This document shows, one piece after another, positions 17,419 through 25,707 of a stretch of DNA of 64,000 nucleotides. The first letter of the stretch is position 1, and each line of letters opens with the position of its first letter. A model generated the notes under the pieces. It made no database searches, was not told the DNA's origin, and was given only the letters and a program-made list of their open reading frames with translations. A program made the position numbers and the translations under genes. The stretch is from Candidatus Rhodoferax randersensis. GTDB taxonomy: Bacteria; Pseudomonadota; Gammaproteobacteria; Burkholderiales; Burkholderiaceae_C. Location: contig JADKEH010000006.1 in NCBI GenBank assembly GCA_016718155.1, positions 186,001 to 250,000 on the forward strand, written 5' to 3'.

Positions 17419-18788
17419 AGGCCACGCGCTCGCCAAGCTCTGGAAAGCTCTCGCGCGGTGCCATTGCTGGCATGGCCGTGGCCCGGGTCGGGCTGGCCCA
17501 TTTGAGCCACAAGGCGCAGGGCCTGACGCGACCCGACGAACACGCGCCACAGGCCAAGGCCGAACACGAGGCCGAGTTGGGCCGCATCCTGTTTGCAGCC
17601 TTGAATCAACTCAAAGGCACGGCCCTCAAGGCCTCTCAGTTGCTGAGCATGGAGCTGGGTTTTCTGCCCGAGGGCATACGCCGTGAGTTGGCCAAGGCGC
17701 ACTACCAGGTCACGCCGCTGAACCGCGCGCTGGTGATCAAACTGCTGCGCCAGGAGTTTGGCGCCGGCCCGGACCGCTTGTTCCAGACCTTCGAACCACA
17801 AGCCTTTGCGGCGGCCAGCCTGGGCCAGGTGCATGCTGCGACACTGGCCGATGGCCAGGCGGTGGCTGTGAAGTTGCAGTACCCCGGCATGGCGACCTCC
17901 ATTGGCAGTGACTTGGCGCTGTTGCGCACCTTGCTGAGCGCCATCAGCCTGCGATCCCACACGTTGCCCAAGGCCGATATCGTGGCGCCGGTGATGGCCG
18001 ATATCGAGCACAAGTTGGCCGAGGAACTGGACTACCTGAACGAGGCCGAGCAACTGGTCTGGTTTGGTCAACACCTGGCGCAAACGCGCTGGGTGGTGCC
18101 TCAACCGGTCCCGCACTTGACCAGCCGGCGCGTGCTCACCATGCAGCGCCTGACCGGGCTGCATCTGAACGAATGGCTGCAGACGCAACCCCGCCAGACC
18201 GAGCGTGATCATTTTGGCCAGTTGCTGTTTGACCTGTTCATGCGTTGCCTGTTTGACTTGCGCCGCCTGCAGGCCGACCCCCACCCCGGCAACTACCTGT
18301 TCATGCCCGATGCTCGCCTGGGGCTGCTTGACTTTGGTTGCACACGCGTGCTCAACGCCGATTTTTGTGAGGGGCTGGCCATGGCCTGGTCGGCCCAATT
18401 GCGCCAGCCGCGCGACGAGGCGCAGATGCAGCAGGCCTATCTGCGCTTGGGCCTGATCGCACCGACGCTGAGCGAACGCGATTTCCACACGCAACTGATG
18501 CCGGCTCTGGCGGAACTCCATGCCTGGCAAGGGCTGCCCTTTGCGGTGGATGTGTACGACTTCGGCCAGCTCCCACCCCTGCCACGCATGTCGGCCACGC
18601 AGCAGCGCCAGGCGATGCGCTACCTGCACGCCATGCCACCGGACATGCCCTACTTCGATCGTGCCCACCTGGGCTTGACCCAGTTGTTACGCACGCTGGG
18701 TGCCCGTGTGCGCACCACCAACCCTTGGATACATGAGACCTTGCGGGTCATACCACTCGCAAGAGCGATGTGCTCTGACCCCAACTGA
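17403..18788 (+). CDS. ABC1/AarF (UbiB)-family atypical kinase
   Basis: 461 residues from ATG 17403. ABC1 family signatures are present in order: the N-terminal KxGQ-like extension, here LKASQLLSMELGFLP (Gly replaced by Ser), the A-rich loop AAASLGQVHAA, VAVKLQYPG (ATP-anchoring Lys), LQADPHPGNYLF (catalytic-loop equivalent) and LLDFGCTR (DFG). No C-terminal transmembrane pair like that of E. coli UbiB is seen, so it resembles soluble ABC1 members. A role in ubiquinone or lipid homeostasis is a family-level guess. Oddity: the last ~17 codons (from ETLRVIPLA to the stop) lie inside a copy of the REP-like repeat, so the C-terminal tail is supplied by the element. The in-frame start at 17130 was rejected because it overlaps the upstream gene. 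Confidence 0.85.
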   Translation: MAKPVKATRSPSSGKLSRGAIAGMAVARVGLAHLSHKAQGLTRPDEHAPQAKAEHEAELGRILFAALNQLKGTALKASQLLSMELGFLPEGIRRELAKAHYQVTPLNRALVIKLLRQEFGAGPDRLFQTFEPQAFAAASLGQVHAATLADGQAVAVKLQYPGMATSIGSDLALLRTLLSAISLRSHTLPKADIVAPVMADIEHKLAEELDYLNEAEQLVWFGQHLAQTRWVVPQPVPHLTSRRVLTMQRLTGLHLNEWLQTQPRQTERDHFGQLLFDLFMRCLFDLRRLQADPHPGNYLFMPDARLGLLDFGCTRVLNADFCEGLAMAWSAQLRQPRDEAQMQQAYLRLGLIAPTLSERDFHTQLMPALAELHAWQGLPFAVDVYDFGQLPPLPRMSATQQRQAMRYLHAMPPDMPYFDRAHLGLTQLLRTLGARVRTTNPWIHETLRVIPLARAMCSDPN

Positions 18789-18789
18789 T
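18734..18789 (-). repeat. REP-like hairpin element, copy E
   Basis: Reverse orientation relative to copy A. Read on the minus strand it runs ATCAGTTGGGGTCAGAGC, an interior, then ATGACCCGCAAGGTCTC. It overlaps the end of the AarF-type gene. The stem uses GGGTCA instead of GGACAGA, with a matching change in the other arm. Confidence 0.7.
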
Positions 18790-18790
18790 A

Positions 18791-18845
18791 TGAGACCTTG
18801 CGGGTCAGACCACTCGCGCGGCGATGTGCTCTGACCCCAACTGAT
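18791..18845 (-). repeat. REP-like hairpin element, copy F
   Basis: Tandem to copy E after a 1-bp gap and about 85-90 percent identical by eye. Stem arms GGGTCAGA and TCTGACCC are perfectly complementary. It has the same flanks CAGTTG and CGCAAGGTCTC as other copies. Confidence 0.72.
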
Positions 18846-18855
18846 TAGGAATCCA

Positions 18856-19254
18856 ATGCAAGCTGCCACCACAAAACCCAGAATCTGGATCGGCCATTGG
18901 CTGATGGGCGTCGCTGCCCTGCACACGGTTTTCGCCGCCGTCGTGTTTGGCAAGGTGTTGCGTACCATGGCCGAACGCGGGCTGTTCAACAGCGTAGGCA
19001 CCGACCCCCTATTGGGCGCCGTAACCTGGTTTGTGTTGTGCGGCTTCGTCCTGGCCCTGTTGTCACTGGCGGTCACAGCGCTGGAGCGCAGCGGCCAAAC
19101 CGTGGCCCTGCGCCAGCTCGGGTTCGGGCTGATATTGCTGTGTGGGCTGGGCATCGTGTTGATGCCGGCGTCCGGCTTTTGGCTGGCGATTGTGCCCGCA
19201 CTGGCCATGCTGCGAAAGGGTGCCACGGCAGCCCCGCAGATGGCGTCGGCGTAA
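18856..19254 (+). CDS. Small membrane protein (DUF6463-like)
   Basis: 132 residues with four likely transmembrane helices: GHWLMGVAALHTVFAAVVFG, GAVTWFVLCGFVLALLSLAV, LGFGLILLCGLGIVLMP and FWLAIVPALAML. The arrangement WIGHWLMGVAALHTVFA at the N-terminus is reminiscent of DUF6463 proteins, small four-helix membrane proteins with no known function. It starts 10 bp after a REP-like copy. Function is unknown. Confidence 0.65.
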   Translation: MQAATTKPRIWIGHWLMGVAALHTVFAAVVFGKVLRTMAERGLFNSVGTDPLLGAVTWFVLCGFVLALLSLAVTALERSGQTVALRQLGFGLILLCGLGIVLMPASGFWLAIVPALAMLRKGATAAPQMASA

Positions 19255-19281
19255 CCATTTTTCATGGCCCTTTGGGTCTTG

Positions 19282-19920
19282 TCATGCTTGAGCGTGGCTC
19301 AGGCGTCGAACACGTTCACGCACCATCGGCACCACGTCCTGCTCAAACCATGGGTTGCGTGCAAGCCAGATGTTGTTGCGCGGGCTGGGGTGCGGCAGGG
19401 GTACTTTCAGCGGGCCATAGTCGTGCCAGGTGCGCACGGTTTCGGTCAGGGTGGCTTTGCGTTGCACTCCCAAGTGCCAGGCTTGGGCGTATTGCCCAAC
19501 TAACAGCATCAATTCGATGCGGGGCAATTGAGCCAGTAACTTGGCGCGCCAGCTCGCGGCACATTCGGGGCGCGGTGGCAGGTCGCCGGACGGCCCCCGG
19601 CCGGGATAACAGAAACCCATGGGCAAAAACGCCACCAACGTGGGATCGTAAAAGGCCAGACGGTCCAGGCCCATCCACAGCCGCAAGCGGTCGCCGCTGG
19701 CATCGTCAAACGGCCGGCCCGATAGGTGCACCTTGGTGCCGGGCGCCTGGCCGACCACCAGGATACGCGCGGCGGCGTGTGCCACCAGCACCGGCCTGGG
19801 CCCCAGCGGCAGGCTGCTGGCGCACAAGCGGCAGGCGCGCACCTCGGCCAGCAGGGTGTCCAGTGCGCTCCCTGACGCGGGTGCCCCGGTGCCGTTGGAA
19901 GTGATCGAAGTGGCCTTCAT
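19282..19920 (-). CDS. Uracil-DNA glycosylase family protein
   Basis: 212 residues. It belongs to the UDG superfamily that excises uracil or related bases from DNA (COG1573-like). Visible motifs are the paired cysteines VRACRLCASSLPLG near the N-terminus, the active-site-like VVGQAPGTKVH, PFDDASGDRLRLWMG, LLVGQYAQAWHLG and the closing HPSPRNN (His motif) near residue 180. Only two cysteines of a possible cluster are seen, so a 4Fe-4S cluster as in family 4 is uncertain. The start is set at the ATG at 19920; a TTG nine bases upstream is possible. It is divergent from ycaO. Confidence 0.78.
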   Translation of the reverse strand: MKATSITSNGTGAPASGSALDTLLAEVRACRLCASSLPLGPRPVLVAHAAARILVVGQAPGTKVHLSGRPFDDASGDRLRLWMGLDRLAFYDPTLVAFLPMGFCYPGRGPSGDLPPRPECAASWRAKLLAQLPRIELMLLVGQYAQAWHLGVQRKATLTETVRTWHDYGPLKVPLPHPSPRNNIWLARNPWFEQDVVPMVRERVRRLSHAQA

Positions 19921-19976
19921 GAGTCTCAAATTGTGCGCCCAGCGGCACCACCTTGCTGTGGGTTATGCTGCCCGCC

Positions 19977-21707
19977 ATGCATACCGAAAACTTCATCCCC
20001 GGCAAAGACGCCTCACTCGAATCCACCATCAACACCCTGCAAGCCAAGTTACAGGCGCTTGGCTTTCACATCGAGGAGCGCAGTTGGCTCAATCCGGTGG
20101 ATGGCGTGTGGTCGGTGCACATCCGTGACCGCGACTGCCCGATCCTGTTCACCAACGGCAAGGGCGGCTCGCGCCTGGCCTGTCTGGCCAGTGCGCTGGG
20201 TGAATACTTTGAACGCCTGTCCACCAACTACTTCTGGACCCATTACTACCTTGGCCCGCAGGTTGCCCAGCGCAAACACGTGCATTACCCGCAAGAGCGG
20301 TGGTTCGAGCCGGGCGCGGACGGCAGTTGGCCCGAAGGCATCCTGAACCCCGAGCTGCACAAGTTCTACAACCCCGAAGGCAACATCGACGCCAGCAACT
20401 TGGTCGAGTTCAACTCCGGCAATGTCGAGCGCGGCATCTGCGCCATCCCCTATACGCGCCAGCGTGACGGCGCCGTCAGCTACTTTCCGGTCAACATCAT
20501 TGGCAACCTGTATGTCAGCAACGGCATGTCGGCCGGCAACACGCAGGCCGAGGCGCGCACGCAGGCGCTGTCGGAGCTGTTCGAGCGGCACATCAAGTTC
20601 CGCATCATCAGCGAAGGCATCTGCCTGCCTGACGTGCCCGAGGAAGTGATTGCCCGCTACCCACGCATCCTGGCCGGCATCGAGGGCCTGCGCGCGGCGG
20701 GTTTCGGCATTCTGGTCAAGGACGCCTCGCTCGGCGGCCAGTACCCGGTGATGAACGTCACGCTGCTGCACCCTGAAGACCAGGGCTGTTTCTCCAGCTT
20801 TGGTGCGCACCCGCGTTTCGAGATTGCCTTGGAGCGCGCTCTGACCGAATTGCTGCAGGGCCGTGCCCTGGACGCGCTGGCGGGCTTTCCCAAACCAGGC
20901 TTCGATCTGGAAGAGGTGGCCAGCTCCACCAATATCGAAATTCATTTTGTCGACTCCAGCGGGGTGATCCACTGGAAGTTCCTGGGCGACGTGCCGGATC
21001 ACCCGTTTTGCGATTGGAACTTCAGCAACACCACCGCCGAGGATTACGCCTGGGCGGTGAACCGGGTGCACCAGGATGGGTTTGAGATCTACATCTCCGA
21101 CTTCACGCACCTCGGTGTCTACGCTTGCCGGGTGCTGATCCCGGGCATGTCGGAAATCTACCCGGTGGACGATCTGGAGTTTGAGAACAACAGCGTCGGC
21201 AACAGTATCCGTGAGGCGATTCTGAACCTGCCGGACCTGGATGACCAGGAGTGCGCCGAGCTGCTCGATACCCTGAACGAATCGGCCCTGGCTGACCAAC
21301 GTCCGGTGGCGGCGGTGATTGGCCTGGCTGCTGACGCGGGCTCCTTCTGGGCCGACCTTCGGATCGGTGAACTCAAGACCTTGTTGGCGCTGGCGATTGG
21401 CGACGAAGCCGCCACGCTAGAAGGCTGCGAGTGGATCAAACACTTTGATCAACTGGACGCGCCGCGCCGACGCGTCTACGCGTGCATCGAGAGCCTGATC
21501 AACCTGGCCGACATGGGCGACACCGGGCCCTACCTGGACAACCTGCGCCAACTCTACGGTGCGGGCGCGGTCGAACAGGCTCATGCACTGATCATGCAGA
21601 CCGACCGTTTCATGGGCATCCCGGCGCCCGGGCTGATGCTGGAGGGCTGTGAGATGCACCGCAAGCTGCTGGCGGCGTATGACAAGGTGCATGTGCGCGC
21701 AGTTTGA
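19977..21707 (+). CDS. ycaO: YcaO protein (ribosomal protein S12 methylthiolation-associated cyclodehydratase-like ATPase)
   Basis: 576 residues, matching E. coli YcaO (586) along its length. It has the opening FIPGKDASLEST, then EERSWLNPVDGVWSVHIRD, TNGKGGSRLACLASALGEYF, GNLYVSNGMSAGNT, ELFERHIKFRI, SLGGQYPVMNV, FGAHPRFEIALERALTELLQG, HFVDSSG, FCDWNFSNTT and LGVYACRVLIPGMSEIYP. The C-terminal third is a TPR-like helical region. E. coli YcaO enhances RimO-dependent methylthiolation of S12. No peptide-natural-product genes are nearby, so the housekeeping role is favoured over RiPP biosynthesis. The ATG at 19977 is preferred over the in-frame start at 19953 by alignment with the known N-terminus. 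Confidence 0.92.
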   Translation: MHTENFIPGKDASLESTINTLQAKLQALGFHIEERSWLNPVDGVWSVHIRDRDCPILFTNGKGGSRLACLASALGEYFERLSTNYFWTHYYLGPQVAQRKHVHYPQERWFEPGADGSWPEGILNPELHKFYNPEGNIDASNLVEFNSGNVERGICAIPYTRQRDGAVSYFPVNIIGNLYVSNGMSAGNTQAEARTQALSELFERHIKFRIISEGICLPDVPEEVIARYPRILAGIEGLRAAGFGILVKDASLGGQYPVMNVTLLHPEDQGCFSSFGAHPRFEIALERALTELLQGRALDALAGFPKPGFDLEEVASSTNIEIHFVDSSGVIHWKFLGDVPDHPFCDWNFSNTTAEDYAWAVNRVHQDGFEIYISDFTHLGVYACRVLIPGMSEIYPVDDLEFENNSVGNSIREAILNLPDLDDQECAELLDTLNESALADQRPVAAVIGLAADAGSFWADLRIGELKTLLALAIGDEAATLEGCEWIKHFDQLDAPRRRVYACIESLINLADMGDTGPYLDNLRQLYGAGAVEQAHALIMQTDRFMGIPAPGLMLEGCEMHRKLLAAYDKVHVRAV

Positions 21708-21954
21708 TGAGCGCGGGTGATTGGGTGTCTGGCGCAGACGGGCGTTGTTCCGAATCCGGCGCACACCTCCTTTTGCAAGGCCGACGAGCCTGATTTCGAT
21801 CTCGACTTTCTGACGACATGTGGATGAAGCGGTGACGCGCAGCTCAGCGAGTCAAGCCACGCAAGGATGTCGCGCAAGCCCCCGCGTTGATCGACTACTT
21901 GCTGGTCTTTCCGGAAGAGATGGCACAAGCCAATGAGACTTCAGACGGTCATCG

Positions 21955-23088
21955 CTAACCCATTTCAGGCCCGTACATGACAACCTGGTTGCGCCCGTCT
22001 GCTTTGGCGCGGTACAGGGCCAGGTCCGCGCAGCGGGTAAGCGCCTGGAGCGTCTCGCCGTGAGCGGGGTAGACGGCCACACCGATGGACATGGTGGCTT
22101 GGATCGATGCTTCGCCGAACAAAGTGACCTTTTCGGCGAAGCCGGCGCGCCACTGATTCGCCCGCACCATCGCAATATCGGCTGTCATGCCGGGCAGCAG
22201 CAGCAAGAATTCTTCACCACCATAGCGGCATGGCACATCGGTGGCACGCGCCTTCTCAAGCAGCAGTGCAGACAGCGCTTTTAGAACTTCGTCACCGCCT
22301 GGGTGGCCATAGGTGTCGTTGACATGTTTGAAATGATCGACATCGATCATCATGACCACCATGTACTGGTTGTCGCGATGGCAGCGGGCGATCTCGCGAT
22401 CCACAATGGTGTCGAGGAAGCGGCGGTTGTAGAGCCCCGTGAGGGGGTCCCGGGTCGCTTGTTCCTGTAGCTTGGCCTGAAGGTCCTGAATGTCGCTGAG
22501 TCGGTGGGTCAGGGTTTGCTCACTCAGGCGCAAGTCCTCGCGCGTCTTGCGCAATTGCCGGTTGCGCGCAAAAGCGGTGATCCCGATCGCAATCATGTAA
22601 ACGGTATTGCCCAGCAGGCACAGCAGGGTGGCCGGCCAGTCGGTGGCGGGCGAAAGATGCCAGCCGAAGGCGGTGATGGAGACCAGTACACCACCCGCAA
22701 ACGCAAGTTGTGACAACAGCATGCCCCGGGTGCCGCGGCTGATCGTGATGTTGAGCGTGCTGGCGATGTAAACCGTGAAGGTGATCCACAGCGGGAACCC
22801 GAGCGTTGCGACCAGCAGGCCGAACAGCAGCGAGTCAATGACCAGATTGCTGGCTTCTGCTTGCTCTGAATTGGGGGAGCGTCGGGCCCGCCAGTACATG
22901 AGGTGTGGGTACACCAACAGTTGCAGTGCAATGAGGCTCCACAGCGCCGGGCTGTACGCCTTGTCCCACCCGTGCAAGACGATGCTGGCAAACATGATGG
23001 CAAAGGAGCCGGCGCGCAAGCGGTAATTGGTCTTGACAGTCCAATGGACGCCTTTTCTCGCCGTTGTCGCAGTATCGGGACTTCCCAT
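21955..23088 (-). CDS. MASE2-GGDEF diguanylate cyclase
   Basis: 377 residues. The N-terminal ~180 residues hold five to six membrane helices resembling the MASE2 sensor (RAGSFAIMFASIVLHGWDKAY, SLLFGLLVATLGFPLWITF). A coiled linker (SEQTLTHRLSDIQDLQAKLQ) follows. The GGDEF domain then shows TRDPLTGLYNRRFLD, MIDVDHFKHVNDTYGH and active site YGGEEF, with an intact RxxD inhibitory site (RATD) five residues upstream. It ends with MSIGVAVYPAHGE and LYRAKADGRN. It therefore should make cyclic di-GMP, with product inhibition. The ATG at 23088 has AAGGAG upstream. No EAL domain is present. Confidence 0.92.
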   Translation of the reverse strand: MGSPDTATTARKGVHWTVKTNYRLRAGSFAIMFASIVLHGWDKAYSPALWSLIALQLLVYPHLMYWRARRSPNSEQAEASNLVIDSLLFGLLVATLGFPLWITFTVYIASTLNITISRGTRGMLLSQLAFAGGVLVSITAFGWHLSPATDWPATLLCLLGNTVYMIAIGITAFARNRQLRKTREDLRLSEQTLTHRLSDIQDLQAKLQEQATRDPLTGLYNRRFLDTIVDREIARCHRDNQYMVVMMIDVDHFKHVNDTYGHPGGDEVLKALSALLLEKARATDVPCRYGGEEFLLLLPGMTADIAMVRANQWRAGFAEKVTLFGEASIQATMSIGVAVYPAHGETLQALTRCADLALYRAKADGRNQVVMYGPEMG

Positions 23089-23207
23089 TGGGTTCTGGTC
23101 TCCTTAAGGCCATTCTAGCCACCCTGATTCGTCAGCACGACTAAGGCAGCGGTGGATGGCAGCGGTGGAGTGTGCGGTGCAGTCGTAACCGTGCAGCGCT
23201 GCCGTGG

Positions 23208-23283
23208 TCAGTGCGACTCCGCCCGCGGATCAACAGGATGGGGTAGCACGCCCATGCCGGCGCGCGAGACCAGGTCTTGAGCG
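23208..23283 (-). pseudogene. Vestigial C-terminus of a DppC-type permease
   Basis: On the minus strand this piece reads AQDLVSRAGMGVLPHPV, then DPRAESH and a stop. The DppC-type permease at 24754-25707 ends with AQELISRAPALAFYP...DPRAESH and the same stop. Both the AQxLxSRA block and the terminal DPRAESH-stop agree, with the intervening ~20 residues missing here. It looks like a decayed fragment of a duplicated permease gene, separated from the intact copy by ndh. Confidence 0.4.
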
Positions 23284-23309
23284 ATCCGGCGACCTCGCAT
23301 AATCACCGC

Positions 23310-24659
23310 ATGACGCACGTCACGCCCTCGCGCAAACCTCGCATCGTCATCATCGGTTGCGGCTTTGGTGGTCTTGAAGCTGCCAAGGCTTTGCGTCACG
23401 CCGCAGTGGAAGTGACGTTGGTGGACAAGACCAACCACCATTTGTTTCAACCCCTGCTGTACCAGGTGGCCACTGCGGGTCTGTCGGCACCGGCGATCGC
23501 GGCGCCGGTGCGGCATCTGTTTCGCACGCAGCCCAACGTGACCACCTTGCTCGGTGAGGTCAGCGACGTTGATGTGTCCGCGCGCATGGTGCGGTTGAAA
23601 GACGGCGACGTGTTGGCCTATGAGCATTTGATCCTTGCAGCGGGTGCCACCCACAGTTACTTTGGCCGAGATGACTGGGCGCCGTTCGCGCCGGGACTCA
23701 AGACGCTGGACGACGCGTTTGACATTCGACGGCGCATCCTGTTGGCGTTTGAGGCGGCGGAGAAGGAGGCCGACCCGACGCGCCGCGCCGCCTGGCTGAC
23801 CTTCGTGGTCATTGGCGCCGGGCCCACCGGGGTGGAGATGGCCGGCACGCTGGCCGAGATCGCCCGGCACACGTTGCCGGGCGAGTTTCGCCGCATCGAC
23901 CCGGCCAGCGCCAAGATTGTGTTGCTTGAAGGCGGGCCGCGTGTGTTGCAGGCCATGCCAAACGATCTGAGCCAGCGCGCGTTGGAGCAACTGCGCGATC
24001 TGGGGGTGGAGGTGCGGCTCAACGAACGGGTCGTCGCCATCGATGCCAGCGGGCTCGACGTGCAGCCGTCGGAAGGTGCGGGGTACCGCATCGACACTGC
24101 CTGTGTCACCTGGGCCGCTGGCGTGGCCGCATCACCCTTGGGCCGGTTGCTCGCGGACTCAACCGGCGCGCAAGCCGACCGCGCAGGGCGCGTGGTGGTG
24201 GAGCCGGATCTAAGTCTGGCGGGCCACCCCAACATCAGCGTCGTGGGTGATTTGGCGGCGGCCCAAAGTTACGCGCCGGGCCACCCGCCCCGCGCCGTGC
24301 CCGGTGTATCGCCCGCCGCCAAACAGATGGGCCGCTTGGTGGCGGCCAATGTGTTGCGCCGTATCGCGGGCCAGCCGACCGTTGCCTTTGTCTACCGCGA
24401 CTACGGCAACCTGGCCACCATCGGCCGCCACAGCGCGGTGGTGGACCTGGTCTCGCCGGCCGGGCATTTCAAGTTTGCTGGGTACCTGGCCTGGTTGTTT
24501 TGGTTGTTCGCGCACGTTTACTTCCTGATCGGCTTTCGCAATCGGCTGGTGGTGCTGATGGACTGGGCCTGGGCCTATTGGAGTTTCGCGCGTTATGCGC
24601 GGGTGGTGACGGGCATCGAACCCCAGGCGCGCAGTCAGCGGCGTCCGGGGTCAAGTTGA
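23310..24659 (+). CDS. ndh: Type II NADH:quinone oxidoreductase (NAD(P)/FAD-dependent)
   Basis: 449 residues. It oxidises NADH and reduces quinone at the membrane without pumping protons. It has an FAD-binding Rossmann motif IVIIGCGFGGLEAAKAL at the N-terminus, HHLFQPLLYQVATAGL, AAGATHSYFG, a second dinucleotide motif FVVIGAGPTGVEMAG near residue 170, TWAAGVAASPL and SVVGDLAA (FAD ribityl contact). The C-terminal amphipathic or hydrophobic membrane anchor reads GYLAWLFWLFAHVYFLIG. The start at 23310 (MTHVTPSRKPR) fits the family better than the in-frame site at 23277. It stands alone between minus-strand genes. Confidence 0.88.
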   Translation: MTHVTPSRKPRIVIIGCGFGGLEAAKALRHAAVEVTLVDKTNHHLFQPLLYQVATAGLSAPAIAAPVRHLFRTQPNVTTLLGEVSDVDVSARMVRLKDGDVLAYEHLILAAGATHSYFGRDDWAPFAPGLKTLDDAFDIRRRILLAFEAAEKEADPTRRAAWLTFVVIGAGPTGVEMAGTLAEIARHTLPGEFRRIDPASAKIVLLEGGPRVLQAMPNDLSQRALEQLRDLGVEVRLNERVVAIDASGLDVQPSEGAGYRIDTACVTWAAGVAASPLGRLLADSTGAQADRAGRVVVEPDLSLAGHPNISVVGDLAAAQSYAPGHPPRAVPGVSPAAKQMGRLVAANVLRRIAGQPTVAFVYRDYGNLATIGRHSAVVDLVSPAGHFKFAGYLAWLFWLFAHVYFLIGFRNRLVVLMDWAWAYWSFARYARVVTGIEPQARSQRRPGSS

Positions 24660-24753
24660 TGCGATCCGTGACACGTCGCCCACTGGCGGAATGGTGAGCG
24701 TCGTCGTGATCGTTGGAGCAGGCCTGGTGTGAGGGACGTAGGTCTGGTCCGGT

Positions 24754-25707
24754 TCAATGTGACTCGGCCCGCGGATCAAACGCATCTTGCAGCCCGTCAC
24801 CCAGGAAGTTGACCGCGATCACCGTCACGAAGATCAGAAAGCCGGGGTAGAAGGCCAGTGCCGGCGCGCGCGAGATCAACTCCTGCGCGTTGTTGAGCAT
24901 GTTGCCCCAGCTTGGCGTGGGAGGTTGAATGCCCAGGCCGAGAAAACTCAGCGTGCTCTCCAGCAGAATGATCTGGCCCACCGCCAGGCTCAGCGCCACG
25001 ATGATCGGCGAGGTGGTGTTGGGCAGCACGTGCACGGTCAGGATGTGGCGCGCGCTGGCGCCTTGCGTACGCGCGGCCAGGACGAATTCACGCGTCATCA
25101 GGCTCAGGGTCGAGGCGCGCACCAGCCGTGCTACGGTGGTCCATTCGACCAAGGCGATGATGATCACGATTCGCAAAAAGTTGGCGGTGCCGGAACGCAC
25201 GAACTCTTGCGAGAAACCGAGCTTCTGCAGGTCGATGGCGGCAAAGACAATCAGCAGCGGCAGCAGCGGCAAGGAGATCACACCGTCGGTGACACGCATC
25301 AGCACCGCCTCGGTGCGGCCCCGGTAGTAGCCGGCCATCAGGCCGATCAAGGTGCCCAGCAGCGCCGCGCTGATGGCGCCAAACAGTCCGACCAGCAGCG
25401 AGATGCGCCCGCCGTACATCAGGCGCGCCATCACGTCGCGGCCAGCCTCGTCGGTGCCCAGCAGATGCTGGGCGGAGGGCGGATCGAAGCGTTTCAGCAA
25501 ATTGGTGTCGTTGACGTTGATGCCCATCAGGCGTTCGTAGACCGGCGCACTGGCCGCGAACAGCACCAACAGCAGCAAGACGATGCCGCCCAGCATGGCC
25601 ACCCGGTTGCGGCGCAAGCGCCGCCAGCGCAATTGCCAGACCGACTGGGGTTGGTCGGCGATGGCCATGGTGGCCACGGCATTGGGGTCGGCGGCAAGTT
25701 CGGTCAT
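24754..25707 (-). CDS. Oligopeptide/dipeptide ABC transporter permease (DppC/OppC type)
   Basis: 317 residues. The N-terminal QLRWRRLRRNRVAMLGGIVLL is the usual OppC_N region with the first helix. It is followed by HLLGTDEAGRDVMARLMYGGR (OppC signature), about five more helices and the EAA loop VLAARTQGASARHI...HVLPN. It ends SFLGLGIQPPTPSWGNML and FLGDGLQDAFDPRAESH. It is the last gene of a minus-strand operon that starts with the binding protein at 30790. Its start overlaps the stop of the DppB-type gene (ATGA at 25704-25707). Confidence 0.9.
   Translation of the reverse strand: MTELAADPNAVATMAIADQPQSVWQLRWRRLRRNRVAMLGGIVLLLLVLFAASAPVYERLMGINVNDTNLLKRFDPPSAQHLLGTDEAGRDVMARLMYGGRISLLVGLFGAISAALLGTLIGLMAGYYRGRTEAVLMRVTDGVISLPLLPLLIVFAAIDLQKLGFSQEFVRSGTANFLRIVIIIALVEWTTVARLVRASTLSLMTREFVLAARTQGASARHILTVHVLPNTTSPIIVALSLAVGQIILLESTLSFLGLGIQPPTPSWGNMLNNAQELISRAPALAFYPGFLIFVTVIAVNFLGDGLQDAFDPRAESH

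Noticed and set aside
19977..21707. RiPP (azoline) biosynthesis cluster based on the YcaO gene
   Set aside because: The protein matches E. coli-type YcaO throughout, and no precursor peptide, dehydrogenase, protease or exporter gene is adjacent.
21708..21954. Possible short gene between ycaO and the diguanylate cyclase (plus-strand tail reading PALIDYLLVFPEEMAQ and a stop)
   Set aside because: Only ~35 codons from the preceding stop, no start or ribosome site, no family recognised. It may be a decayed antitoxin-like tail, but support is too thin.
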